Origin: Glebionis coronaria
Taxonomy: Eukaryota > Streptophyta > Magnoliopsida > Asterales > Asteraceae
Assembly: GCA_025667525.1 (NCBI GenBank)
Contig: CM046878.1
Span: forward strand, 98,223,237 to 98,287,236
Reading direction: 5' to 3'
Length of the DNA stretch: 64,000 nt
Position 1 is the stretch's first letter; each line of letters starts with the position of its first letter. A program made the position numbers and the translations under genes. Below, piece by piece: positions 11,816 through 23,569 of the stretch. The notes under the pieces are model-generated. The model was not told the origin of the DNA, did no database searches, and saw nothing but the letters and a program-made list of their open reading frames with translations.

Positions 11816-11955
11816 ATGGTTATTTTGCTTGTTTTTTCAACGATTTTTTAGAGGATTTAATCTTGGTTTCTTACAACAAAAACTCAACACAATTCACAAG
11901 CTTTACTTCACTGCTCGATCAACCGATAATCTTTGTCTCTTTGAAGTGAACAAAA

Positions 11956-14900
11956 ATGAATCTGAATTCAGTAATGCCTCAGATGACATCACTTACGGAT
12001 ATTTCCGTCATTACGGGAACGGATAATCGCCCGCCAATGCTCATCAAAGAAGTTTTTGAAGCATGGCAAGGCCGAATGATGTCTTACCTTAAGGGAAAAC
12101 CGGTATATGGGAGGCTTATGGTTAAGTCAATTTTAAATGGTCCACTTGACTATGGTACCATCGTGGCTAACAATGTGTCTCGACCAAGAGAATTTGAAGA
12201 ACTTACACCAGCTCAACAACTTGTTGCCGATGCAGACGAAAAATCTCTTCAAACAATTATCCAAGCTCTTCCCCATGACATCTATAGGATGGTAAGTCAG
12301 TATACGGTGGCAAAGGATTTATGGGAACGTCTAAAGGTGTTGTTACAAGGTACGTCTCTCACCAAACAGGAAAGGGAATGTCAGTTGTATGATCTGTTTG
12401 ATAGATTCACGTACAACCCAGGGGAAACGCTTCACGATTATTACTTCAGGTTCACCACTCTCATGAATGATCTGAATGTATACAATCTCGTGATTGCTCC
12501 ATTCCAGGTTAACACCAAATTCTTGAATACTTTACCTCAAGCTGAATGGGGTGAGTATATTACCGATGTTAAGTTAACCAGGGATTTGCATAAGTGCAAT
12601 TTGGATCAACTCTATGCTTTCCTTCAGCAGCATGAGAAACATGTGATCATGCACCGTTCGCCTCGAGGTATGTACCCTGATTCATTAGCTTTGATGGCGA
12701 ATCAACGAAGCTTGTCTCACAACAACACTCCTTATATTTTGGGACATCAATCCTATCATCCATCACCTTACATGACACCAACCTTTCCCCAATACTCAAT
12801 TTTACCGCACCACCCACCTCACATCAGCAACAATATCGGTTCAGTGCACCTTCTTATCAAGAGAATGCAGCATATCCAACAAGCTACCCTGATCAAATGA
12901 GTATTCCTTCTAGTGATTATGCAGCTCATCAAGACCAAGCAATGTACTGTGATGATGAGGAAGTCCCCGTTCCTGTATTCAAACAAGGTGCTGACCCAGT
13001 TGAAGTGTTAACCACTATGTCTGCTTATCTCACAAGGACTTTAAGCAAACGAGGATTTAGGGGATCAGCTCCTACCAACAATCAGTTGAGGAATTCATCC
13101 AATTCTCGCCAACAAGCTACTATCGAGAATGGCAGGGTAATGGTTCAGCCTATTCAACCATATCAGGGGAGACCTACCACATCAACTACCAATGCTCGCA
13201 CGATCAATCAGGCTCCAATGGTCAATCCTGCTCCACGGGCTAATTCCACAGGCAAGTTGAGAATGATTACATGCTACAACTACAAGGAAGAGGGTCACAT
13301 GCCCAGGGATTGTAAGAAACCCAAGAGGAGAAGGGATGGACAATGGTTTGCAGAGAAGATCTATCTGGTGAATGCTCAGGCACAAGGAAGGGAACTTGAT
13401 GAAGAGGAGCTTGCATTTCTTGCTGATCCAGGGATTGCTGAACAAGACACTATCACCACACAGAACGCAGCATACCAAGCAGATGATCTCGATGCGTATG
13501 ACTCAGACTGTGATGACTTTCAATCTGCAAAGGCTGCTCTCATGGCAACTATCTCCAGCTTAGGGCCAGAAAAGAGATCTGAGGTACTTATTAATACCAC
13601 TGATAATACCACTGATGCTAGTATTCAACCACATCAAGTTGTGCAAGAGAGTGCTGATTCGAATGATTCTTTGGTGGTGAGTCTTTCAAATGAGGAGACA
13701 ATCAATGATAGCAATATCAATGTGAGTCCCTAGACTTTGAGTGAATCACAACCGGGAGCCATTTCGCATACGCCTACTTCTGCTCAACAAGATTTGGTCA
13801 TGGTTCCTGCTACATTACTTAGCCAAATGAATGCTGCACTCTTAGAAACCCTAGCTAAGAATAAGAACTTGTCTGATGAGCTTGCCTTAAGCAACGAGAA
13901 AGTTCAAACTTTGGAATTAGTGCCTTCGTCTAGTGTTCTAACAAATCCCGAATATGATCACTTTCGAAACAAACAAATGGGTCACTTGCAAGAAATCGAA
14001 AACTTAAGAGCAAATCTGTCTAATGAACTTAAAGAAAAGGAGTTAGTGGTCACTAATTTTCAAAAACTTCAAACGGATTTTGAATCACTCGAGTCTAAGA
14101 AGAATGAAATGGAGATTAATGCTACTAATAAGATTAGAAGTCTAGATTATTTGCTTTTAAGACAATACATTGCTTCTCAACTAGTACACTTATTTGATGC
14201 TTCGTTTAGAGAATTTAACTTATCTCGTCAAAAAGGCCTTCCCCCTAACCCACGGTATGCAAAACAAGCTTTAAGACATAGTCCTAGACTTTATAATGCA
14301 ACTCAATTAGGATTGGCCTTAGACCCGATTGTTTTTCCCGATGATCGAACAAGTAAGGATCTAGTTGATGAGGATCGGTCATACAATTCTGCAAAATATC
14401 CCGAGTGTGATTATTTTAAATTGAATAAGGAGCTTGCAAAAACGGATTTTAGAATTCGCTTCCATATGGACAAAGATCTCATAACAGCACCGACCTACAT
14501 ATTAGATGAAGAAAACCCTAGTACATTTCCTACACTTGTCAATATGGAAGATCCTAAGGAAATTCCAAAGGATCTTCCACCTGTTAGCACTGTATGGTTA
14601 AACTTGCAAGAGATTAATCAATACTTTACTAATTTTGACAAGGTCATTTTGGAATGTACGACTTCAAATGGCTTAAATGCCGGAGAATGGGCTTTCGAAC
14701 ATATGAACGAGGTGTTTAAAAATGAGATCAATCCGTTTGTCGAAAGTCTAAAAGGAAGTTTTGCATCTCTTAAGGAAAATCTTGTGTTTGAAATTGGTGA
14801 AGTTCAAAAAGTGTTTTATGAAATGGACACCGCTTACGAACTACAACTAATTGAAAAAGAAAAGATTTTAACCGAATATGACCGATTCTTGTCTGCAGTA

Positions 14901-16721
14901 ATCTCGTGTGATGTGCTTACTACTGTAAATGTTAATTATTCGAATGAGCTTACATCCGCTATGATTAATTGTGATGCTGTGCATATATGTGATGATGTTT
15001 GTGATCTCTCTGTAAATGTTGCTGATACTGTAAATGAGGTAGATAATCATTCTTGTCACGAATCTAACGCTGAGTTTTTAAAGCTACAAGATTCTTACAA
15101 TTTACTTTCAAAACGCTTTAATCAACTAGAACAACATTGTATATCTTTAGAATTAAAACAACAAACTCAAAATGAAGATCTTTTGATATCAAATGGTTGT
15201 GAAAACGGTGTTGAGACGAGTGACAAGATGATTGCAATTGTTAAGGCATTAGAGGAAGAGATTATGAGATTGAAGAGAGATGTGTCATCAAATGAAACAT
15301 TAAAATTGGAACTAGAGGCTGCAGAGTCTAAAAACCAGGTCTTAGAAATTAGACTTTCGTCTGTTCTAGGGGAGATGGATCGGACAAGACAGGGACTATC
15401 CGCTCTTTATGGTTCACTAGAAGAACGCTTCGCTTTTAATGCGGCACAGCAACAATCTTATGTTGATCAACTGAACCAAAAGTGCGAGGAAATCTCTGAC
15501 TTGAACATCCTGCTCATTGACAAAAATATGGTTTTGGCTGAATTAAAGGAGACACTTCTTCTCACCCGACAAGAAGTTGTTGATAACTTAGCTACCGACT
15601 CTGCACCGTCCACTAGTGCTCCAACAACCAAGTCAGTAGTGCTTTATAAGAACCCGCTTCATAAGAGAAACCCGGTTACCTACGATGATTATATGAGGAA
15701 TGCCATTAAGCATGTAGATCTTGTTAGGGATATTCTAGACGATCTTTATGCCTTAGATCCCTCAAGTAGCTACTATTATACGACTCATGAATATATTAAG
15801 CGAGTTCAATATTTCTTAGCATATTTGCAATACATAGGTAAACCAGGCTCTGCACTACTTACTAATAGGCCCATTGCTATAACTCCATTTAATAAGACTC
15901 CAGGAGCAAAACCGTCATTGGCACAATCAAGTAAGGCACCTTTAAAATCTGTTGCTAATGTTCCCACTTTGCCTTCTACAGGATTAAAAGAGACTACTAA
16001 GGCTAAAGGATCGCCACTCAAGAAAGATAAGATCAAGCCCTCCACTAGTAGTGCCAAAAAGAAGAACGTAGAAGCTCACCATAGGAATGCTAGTTCAGTT
16101 TTAAATAAAAAGAATCATGTTAAGACTAAAGGCTCTGCGCCTGTGCAGAAGCCTAAACCATTCGTGAATTCTAATTTGAATTGTTGGAATTGTAATGAAT
16201 GTATGTTTTCCCAACGTCATGATTTGTGTCTTATTGATCATGTGAATGAAATGAATGCCATTAGGAATGGTCTTGAATGGAAGCCAACGGGTAGAACTCG
16301 TGCCCAAGTTGGCTGGCAATGGCGTCCCACTGGTAGGACCTTTACATTAGATGGAAAAATGTTCCCTTTAACTAGGAATGCATCCGTTGAGGTTAGGTCT
16401 GAGCGTCCTTTAGTTAGGAACACTCGCACTCAAGTATGGAAACAACGCCCTTTAACTAGGTCAGCTCCCACTATAGTGCCTATCAGTGAAGAAATACCAC
16501 AGGATTTAAGCCAACTAGAATCTACACCACCAACTAAGAAGAAGAAGGCTAGGAAATCTAGGAAACCTAAAGTTAGCAAATCTAAGATTATTAAATCTGT
16601 ACCTGCTAATAACAAGGAACACTCAGATTCCGATACCTCTACATTGTCTTCGTGTGGTGATATTTTCAGGTGGTCCAATTCATCCTCTGGTATTTGGACT
16701 CCGGTTGTTCAAAACATATGA
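11956..16721 (+). pseudogene. Gag polyprotein of Copia A, long coiled-coil form
   Basis: Nucleocapsid protein of about 1,590 codons, much longer than a standard Copia Gag. The capsid-like part from ATG 11956 has RPPMLIKEVFEAWQGRM and TKQERECQLYDLFDRF. A one-base deletion near 12809 (Copia C keeps the extra A) moves the frame, and reading resumes at about 12897. The zinc knuckle is CYNYKEEGHMPRDC, with Tyr in place of the second Cys (codon 13281-13283). A TAG at 13731-13733 splits the ORF. The third part (13737-16721) is rich in Leu/Lys/Glu and looks coiled-coil, then has a CWNCNECMF Cys/His cluster and repeated W-x-PTGR and PLTR motifs. It ends in the frame overlapping pol. Confidence 0.85.
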
Positions 16722-19700
16722 CCGGAGATCGCTCGATGCTCAGAAATTTCGTCAGCAAGTTTCTTGGTACGGTTAAATTCGGGAATGATCATATAGCTAA
16801 GATAATGGGGTATGGTGAATATCAGATTGGAAACGTGACGATTTCAAGGGTATACTATGTAGAAGGTCTTGGTCATAATTTATTCTCAGTAGGACAGTTT
16901 TGTGATTCCAACCTTGAGGTTGCTTTTCGACAACACACTTGTTTCATCCGCAACTTAGAAGGAAAAGATTTGTTGAAGGGATCTCGTGGTGCAAATCTTT
17001 ATACCTTGTCCTTACAAGATATGATGGCCGCCTCTCCAGTATGTCTTCTCTCTAAAGCATCTAAGACCAAGTCATGGTTATGGCATCGCAGATTATCTCA
17101 TCTTAACTTTGATGCTATTAATCATCTGGCTAAAAACGAATTAGTTCGTGGTCTCCCAAAGCTTAAATTTCACAAGGACCATTTATGTTCCGCGTGTTCA
17201 AGGGGGAAAAGTACCAAGAAATCTTACAAACCCAAAGCTGAAGACACCAATCAAGAAAAACTTCATCTTTTGCATATGGATCTTTGTGGGCCAATGAGAA
17301 CTGAAAGTGTGAGCGGTAAGAAATTCATTCTGGTGATTGTGGATGATTTCTCCAGGTTTACATGGGTTAGATTTCTACGTACAAAGGATGAAGCACCGAA
17401 GGCTATCATCACTTTTCTGAAATTAATTCAGGTACGTTTGAATACTACTGTCCGCCGTATTCGTACAGACAATGGTACAGAGTTCGTCAACCAGACTCTT
17501 CGTGATTACTATGAAGGAGTTGGTATCTCACATGAAACATCCGTTGCACGCACTCCACAACAAAACGGTGTCGTTGAAAGACGGAATCGTACACTTATGG
17601 AAGCTGCTAGGACTATGCTTATTAACGCGAACGCTCCATTGTTCTTGTGGGCAGAGGCTATATCTACTGTATGTTTCACCCAAAACCGTTCTATCATTCG
17701 GAAACGCCAATGAAAAACACCTTATGAGCTTCTACATGACCGTAAACCCGATGTTTCATTTTTTCATGTGTTTGGTGCTCTTTGTTATCCAAACATTAAT
17801 AATGAGAACTTGGGTAAGCTTCAACCGAAAGCCGATATAGGTATTTTCATTGGTTAGTCACTGTCCAAGAGAGCATACCGAATTTACAACCGTCGTCTTG
17901 GCAAGATTGTAGAAACTATGGACGCAGATTTCGATGAGCTGACAGCGATGGCTTCTGAGCAACACAGCTCTGAACCCGCGCTTCATGAGATGGGAACCGG
18001 TGCTATTGGTTCCGGATTAGTTCCCAATAATCCTACTTCTACATCATTTTTACCACCATCAAGGCCCGAGTGGGATAAACTGTTTCAACCGTTGTTTGAC
18101 GAATTCTTTGATCCCCCAAATGATGAAGTTCCAGCACCCGTAGTGATAGCTCCAATTCCTGAAGTTGTTGCTCCAGCCAATGAAGCTTTATCTAATGCAT
18201 CTTCAATTCACATTGAACAGGATGCACCTTCACCAAGTGATTCTCAAACTACACCTGAATCGTCACCCCTACTTGTGCCTAATAATGTGGAAGAGGATTC
18301 TATTGATCACGACTTGGAATCTGCTCACCTACAAGAGCTTCCTTTCTTTGGTGTAGCGATACCTGAAAACCCTTCAGCCGCGTCTACCTTAGAAGAAGCT
18401 CCTTCTATTGTTCACTCCAGACCACCTAGGATTGAAAATCATAGTACCAAATGGACAAAAGATCACCCAATTAGGAATGTCATTGGAGATCTAGATAGAC
18501 CAGTCTCTACACGCCACCAATTACAAGAGAGTGCACTATATTGCTACTTTGATGCATTTCTCTCTGAAGTTGAACCTAAAAATTGGCAGCAGGCTTTGAC
18601 TCAATCATCTTGGATTGAAGCCATGCAGGAGGAACTAAATGAATTCCAACGACTAGAAGTATGGGAATTGGTTCCTCTCCCTGACAAGGTTAACATCCTT
18701 ACTTTGTTATGGGTTTATAAGGTTAAACTTGATGAGATGGGTGCGGTATTGAAGAATAAGGCTAGATTGGTTGCTAGAGGATATAAACAAGCCTTGGGTA
18801 TAGACTTTGAAGAATCTTTTGCTCCTGTGGCAAGATTGGAGGCGATTAGACTATTCCTTGCGTATGCTGCTCATATGAACATGATCGTCTATCAAATGGA
18901 TGTGAAGACGGCATTTTTGAACGGTGAACTAAGGGAAGAAGTCTATGTTAGTCAGCCGGATGGGTTCGTTAGCACGGAGTTTCCTAATCATGTGTACAAG
19001 CTTAAGAAGGCTCTCTATGGGTTGAAACAAGCTCCACGCGCGTGGTATGATCTCCTGTCCACATATCTCATTTCGGAAGGCTTCTCCAAAGGCAAGGTGG
19101 ACCCCACTCTATTCACTCTCAAGGAAGGCAACGACATGATTCTGGTACAAATTTATGTTGATGATATAATATTTGCTGCCACTAACATAGAATTGTCAAA
19201 TCGATTTGAGAAGATAATGTCCACACGCTTTCAGATGTCAAAAAATCTCATTTTTCTTAGGACTACAGATTTCTCAAAATCCCAGAGGCATCTTTATTAA
19301 TCAATCCAAATATGCTCTAGAATCTCTTAAGAAATATAACTTTGAAAATTGTGACCCCGTGGACACTCCAATGGTGGAGAAATCCAAGTTAGATGAAGAT
19401 AGGAATGGGACTATTGTCGATCCAAAACTTTACCGTGGGATGATCGGCACCCTTCTATATCTGACTGCTAGCAGGCCTGATTTGCAATTTTTTGTATGCA
19501 TGTGTGCCCGGTATCAGGCTCGGCCTACCGAAAAGCACCTACATGTTGTGAAAAGGATCTTTCGGTATCTAAAAGGAACACTTCATCGTGGTCTATGGTA
19601 TCCGAAAGATTCCTCTATTGCTTTAATATCATACGCAGATGCCGATCATGCTGGATGTCAGGACACGAGGCGTAGCACTTCTGGATCTGTGCAACTCCTT

Positions 19701-20129
19701 GGAGATAGATTGATCAGTTGGTCTTCAAAAAGGCAGAAAAGCGCTGCAATATCAAGCACGGAGGCTGAATACATCGCCATGTCTGGTTGTTGTGCTCAAG
19801 TCCTTTGGATGAGATCACAATTAACTGACTACGGTTTGGGATTCAACAAAATCCCGATGTATTGTGACAACAAGAGCACCATTGCCCTTTGCTGCAACTA
19901 CGTTCAACACTCCCAGGCCAAGCACATCGACATTCGCTACCATTTCATTAAGGAGCAGGTGGAGAACGGAGTGATCGAGCTGTATTTTGTCACTACTAAG
20001 TACCAGCTGGCGGATATGTTCACCAAAGCCTTAGATCGAGGACGAATCGAGTTTTTGATCGACAAGCTTGGCATGAAATCATTCACTCTAGCGACTCTCA
20101 AAGAGTTGGCAGAAGAATCAGCTGAATAG
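16670..20129 (+). pseudogene. Pol of Copia A: protease, integrase, RT, RNase H
   Basis: Pol lies in the -1 frame relative to gag and overlaps its end (16670-16721). WYLDSGCSKHMTGD holds the protease DSG. GAG-pre-integrase and zinc domain: WLWHRRLSHLNFD, then LCSACSRGK. Integrase core: MDLCGP, RTDNGTEF and QQNGVVERRNRT (D, D, E). TGA at 17711-17713 and TAG near 17853 interrupt it. RT (to 19300) has [32 protein letters not shown] and the intact catalytic box YVDD. A frameshift near 19230-19265 moves to frame 0, which carries the rest of RT and RNase H ([49 protein letters not shown]) to the TAG at 20127-20129. Confidence 0.9.
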
Positions 20130-21180
20130 TCGTGGTAAACTATTCAGAGTATCCTTTGTTCGTGATCATGTATATTATCGTAAATATATAAACCACAAAA
20201 AGAAAATACAAAAATATAAAACCAACAAAAATCATAAAAAATATAAAAACTAGAAAAACCATAAAAATTATAAAATCAAGAAAAACCAAAAATATTTTTC
20301 GTTTTTAAATCGGGCATGTCTTTTAGTACGGTAATATTTACGGCCTTAGAAATGTCGATCAATATTGACACGGTGCCATAAATAGAGTCCGTATAAAAGT
20401 TGTACATTTTTAAAACATGCCCATTATGGCTTGTAGTTATTTCAGACTGCAACCCAGTTTTCATATTAAAGTCAAGTATTTCCTTGGAAAACGTTGGCTC
20501 AGAACGGGAATTAATTTTCTCGGGCGTGATTTACAAGCCAAATCATGCAAAGGGATCAAGTTTACTTTATAACTTGGTCTAACACGAATTTATGTACGTC
20601 TCAGTGCATTAATTTGTTAAAATAAGAGAAATCTTATTGACACCTCGAATCAAACTTTTTCAAAATACAAATTGGAAATGCTTTCATCAATATTTGACTC
20701 TTTAAACAATGACTACAGCTCTTTAAATAGAAAACGGGTCATCGTTTAAGGGGGAGAAAATATTAAATCATCTTCGTCATTAAACTGATTTTCAAAAGTG
20801 ATCGTGGAAAATTAATTGGCTGATTGGTAATTGAGTGGTTTTGCTTTAGAATACGACTTGTGCTCGTTCAATATGATAGGAATGGCTTTAAGATCTTGGA
20901 GTTTTGCTAATAGATTGAGTTGCTTAAGTTGTGTGAAGGTTTAGTTGGCAAAAGTTATTTGTGAAAAGTTAGTATCCAAAAAGGAAAAGGAGTGAAATTG
21001 TAGGGTCAAAAGTGACAATGGGTATAAGTTGCAAAAATTTGACCTAAGTCAAATACAAACCCCCCCGTCCCCTTTGTCTTTTCACTGTATCACTAGTTCT
21101 TTGCCGCCATTGTTAAAACACACACACAAGATCTAAAACCTCTCGTTTATTCATCCAATCCGATTCATTCAAGTTAAAAG
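20130..21180 (+). other. Region between pol and accessory ORF in Copia A, with a PPT-like tract
   Basis: 20165-20290 is very A-rich. A purine tract, TAAGGGGGAGAAAA, lies at about 20747-20760 and would normally sit directly before the 3' LTR, but what follows is not LTR. A pyrimidine-rich stretch around 21060-21085 followed by a CA-repeat could be an internal transcription start (inference). Short ORFs here have no recognisable domain. Confidence 0.55.
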
Positions 21181-22282
21181 GTGATTATCATATATATTTA
21201 ACTTATAATTCGCCTATTTCATTAGTTGAATCAGGTTAAATGATTCGTTTAATCAGATTAAATCCAAATTAGGGTTTTGTCTAAATTAAGCAGTAATTAA
21301 CTAGAATTTGTGGTGGGTTTTGCTCGGAATAGCTTTAGATGATTTTTAATTGCCTTAGCTTGCCTTAGAACTCACAAACGCGATTAGAAAAATCCTTCAT
21401 AAGTGTGTTTGTTATGTTTCGGATGAACTTGGATAAAAAACTTCCGAATGAAGGAATTTTCTGAAAAACTTCCGAATGAAGGAATGAATTTCCGAATGAA
21501 GGAAGTTCCGAATGAAGAACTTCCGAATGAAGGAAGTTCCGAATGAAGAACTTCCGAATGAAGGAAGTTCCGAATGAAGAACTTCCGAATGAAGGAAGTT
21601 CCGAATGAAGAACTTCCGAATGAAGAAGTTCCGAATGAAGAACTTCCGAATGAAGGAAGTTCCGAATGAAGAACTTCCGAATGAAGAAGTTCCGAATGAA
21701 GGACTTTCGAATGAAGGAAGTTCCGAATGAAGGACTTCCGAATGAAGAAGTTCCGAATGAAGAACTTCCGAATGAAAGAAGTTCCGAATGAAGAACTTCC
21801 GAATGAAAGAAGTTCCGAATGAAGGACTTCCGAATGAAGAAGTTCCGAATGAAGGACTTCCGAATGAAGAAGTTCCGAATGAAGGACTTCCGAATGAAGA
21901 AGTTCCGAATGAAGGACTTCCGAATGAAGAAGTTCCGAATGAAGAACTTCCGAATGAAGAAGTTCCGAATGAAGAACTTCTGAATGAAGGAACTTCCGAA
22001 TGAAGAACTTCCGAATGAAGAAGTTCCGAATGAAGAACTTCCGAATGAAGGAAGTTCCGAATGAAGAACTTCCGAATAAAGGAAGTTCCGAATGAAGGAA
22101 TGTTCCGAATGAAGAAGTTCCGAATGAAGGAAAGTTCCGGATGAAGAGTTGTTTGATTAATATTGTTTGCCTGTTATATGTACTTGTTGTATTATGTTAT
22201 GAAATGTGTTATGCTTAGAAGTAAGAATGATATATATCTATATGTTTTTGTGCATCAACCTTTCATGTCTTATCTTAAGCAG
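21181..22282 (+). other. Candidate intron in the leader of the accessory ORF of Copia A
   Basis: A possible donor AAG|GTGATT at 21181 and a possible acceptor, pyrimidine-rich tract then TTAAGCAG, ending at 22282. The accessory ATG comes five bases later. The interval contains the TTCCGAA repeat array. This is a reading of consensus sites only; no transcript evidence is available. Confidence 0.4.
21430..22143. repeat. Hairpin-forming TTCCGAATGAAG tandem array
   Basis: About 45 units of 14-17 bp alternating between ACTTCCGAATGAAG and AGTTCCGAATGAAG forms. Neighbouring units are inverted relative to each other: AACTTCC pairs with GGAAGTT across GAATGAA, and GAAGTTC pairs with GAACTTC across CGAATGAA. 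An open frame through it (21788-22003) is a repeat artefact. Confidence 0.9.
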
Positions 22283-22287
22283 ATACA

Positions 22288-23569
22288 ATGACTAATCCAA
22301 CAGTACAAGCAATCCAAGACTCTAGACAAGCCGCTATTGCTAAAGCACGAACCCTCAAGTTCATACCAAACAATTACCGGCTGAAGCAAGTCTCAAAATC
22401 CACTCACCATGGATTTAAGGTAGCCATAGCAATCCTTGATAACTCTCATTTCAAGAACGCCCTTAGGAGTACTGCCTCGGTGCCTTATGAGTACATGTAT
22501 GAGTTCTGGGCTACCAAAGAGAGTACTTCAAACAAGATCACCTTCACCATCGACAACAAGCAGCAGACGCTCACAGTTTCAGACTTCCGTAAGATTTTTG
22601 GTATACGGGATACACCCAAAGGCATGTCATTTTCAAGGGATCCTACTAAAGATGAACTCATGGAGTTATTTGACGCTATTGGATGTCCTGAAATACGAGT
22701 TGCGTCTGAGTTTACCACTGCTAAAGTAGGACAACCTTGGAGAGCATTGTTGGGTATTCTCAGTAGATGTCTTACACCAAAAACAAGTGGGCATGATGCT
22801 TTGCGCAGTCCTATTATGAACCTCTTCTATGGCATGTACAAAGCTGCAAATGCAGATTATGCATTGTTGATATGGGAAGAATTCACCTTTCAACTCTTCC
22901 AAAACAAGAAGCTGAAGACAAATTTCTTTCCTTATCCTCGGTTTATCAAGCTTATCATTAATTATTTATGAAAAATGATGCTACTATTGATAGGCGTGCA
23001 GCAAGTCATTATCACACTGAAGAAGCTGATGATACTGTGGATCTAAGGCATGAAGGACCATCTGGTGGTGTCATTCCTGGTCCTATTCCCGATTACCTTC
23101 TGACGGATAAAATTAAAGGTTCTGCTGATTACAAACTAATGCAGCTAGAAATCAAGAAGCTGAAAGCAAACCTTCAGACTGTAGAAGACTCGTCTACTAC
23201 AGTGAAGAGTAAAGGTAAACGCAAGCAACCAGCTGCTTTACCTGAACCCGAAACCAAGAAGAAAAAGACTGAGGTTAAGAAGGGAAAGGGTATGGCTGAT
23301 GAGTTACGTCTACGTGATGAAGAAGATGTTGTTGATCCTACTCTTGACAAGGCAGAGAAACAAATGATGAAGATAGCAATTCAAAGGAGTAGGAAAGAAC
23401 TGGCGGTAGTGGTTCAGGTGCAAGGGTAAATATTGAAGAAGAGTACGAGGAGCCAGAAGATATTGATGAGTTTGGGTCACCTAAAAGGTATTCTACTTCG
23501 AAGGAGACATCCATCCCGGTTTCAGCAAGTGTTGAAAAGGAGTCCGTTGCTCCTACTATCATGATGTCT
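22288..23569 (+). pseudogene. Accessory ORF downstream of pol in Copia A, 3'-truncated
   Basis: Starts at ATG 22288 and reads 227 codons to 22971. A one-base slip near 22965 moves to 22968-23429, and a further slip near 23400 gives an acidic reading that leaves the element at 23569 and ends only in flanking E sequence (TGA 23639-23641). The N-terminal ~220 residues look globular, with YMYEFWATK, TLTVSDFRKIFGI, QPWRALLGILSRCLT, ADYALLIWEEF and YPRFIKLII. The second part is charged, with a basic KSKGKRKQ / KKKKTEVKKGKG stretch that could be a nuclear signal. It resembles, from memory, proteins predicted beside Copia pol in Asteraceae. It shows no env-type signal peptide or membrane segment. Function unknown. 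Confidence 0.7.

Larger units (their letters stand above)
10795..23569 (+). mobile_element. Copia A: Ty1/Copia element with 3' accessory ORF and no 3' LTR
   Basis: Order: 5' LTR (10795-11124), primer site, repeat-rich leader, very long gag, protease-integrase-RT-RNase H, A-rich 3' region with a purine tract, then an accessory ORF that runs into the right boundary. The integrase-before-RT order and the WYLDSGCSKHMTG protease/GAG-pre-integrase motif define Copia. No second LTR is found. The element stops inside the accessory ORF at 23569, beside the ACTTC repeat. It belongs to the same family as Copia C (near-identical LTR) and is related to B and D. Confidence 0.88.

Noticed and set aside
11263..11851. 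Long ORFs on both strands (157 and 186 codons) over the Copia A leader
   Set aside because: They are produced by the stop-free tandem repeat and have no start context or domain; both strands are open for the same reason.
21788..22003. 71-codon NEEVPNEGLP repeat ORF
   Set aside because: Translation of the 14-17 bp repeat array; the frame is lost at either side when unit length changes.
21430..22143. CRISPR-like regular repeats
   Set aside because: Units are contiguous without unique spacers, lie inside a plant retrotransposon and no cas genes exist.
23338..23569. Continuation of the minus-strand E protease reading below 23570
   Set aside because: After REVD the minus-strand codons are antisense of the Copia A accessory ORF, not Gypsy sequence.
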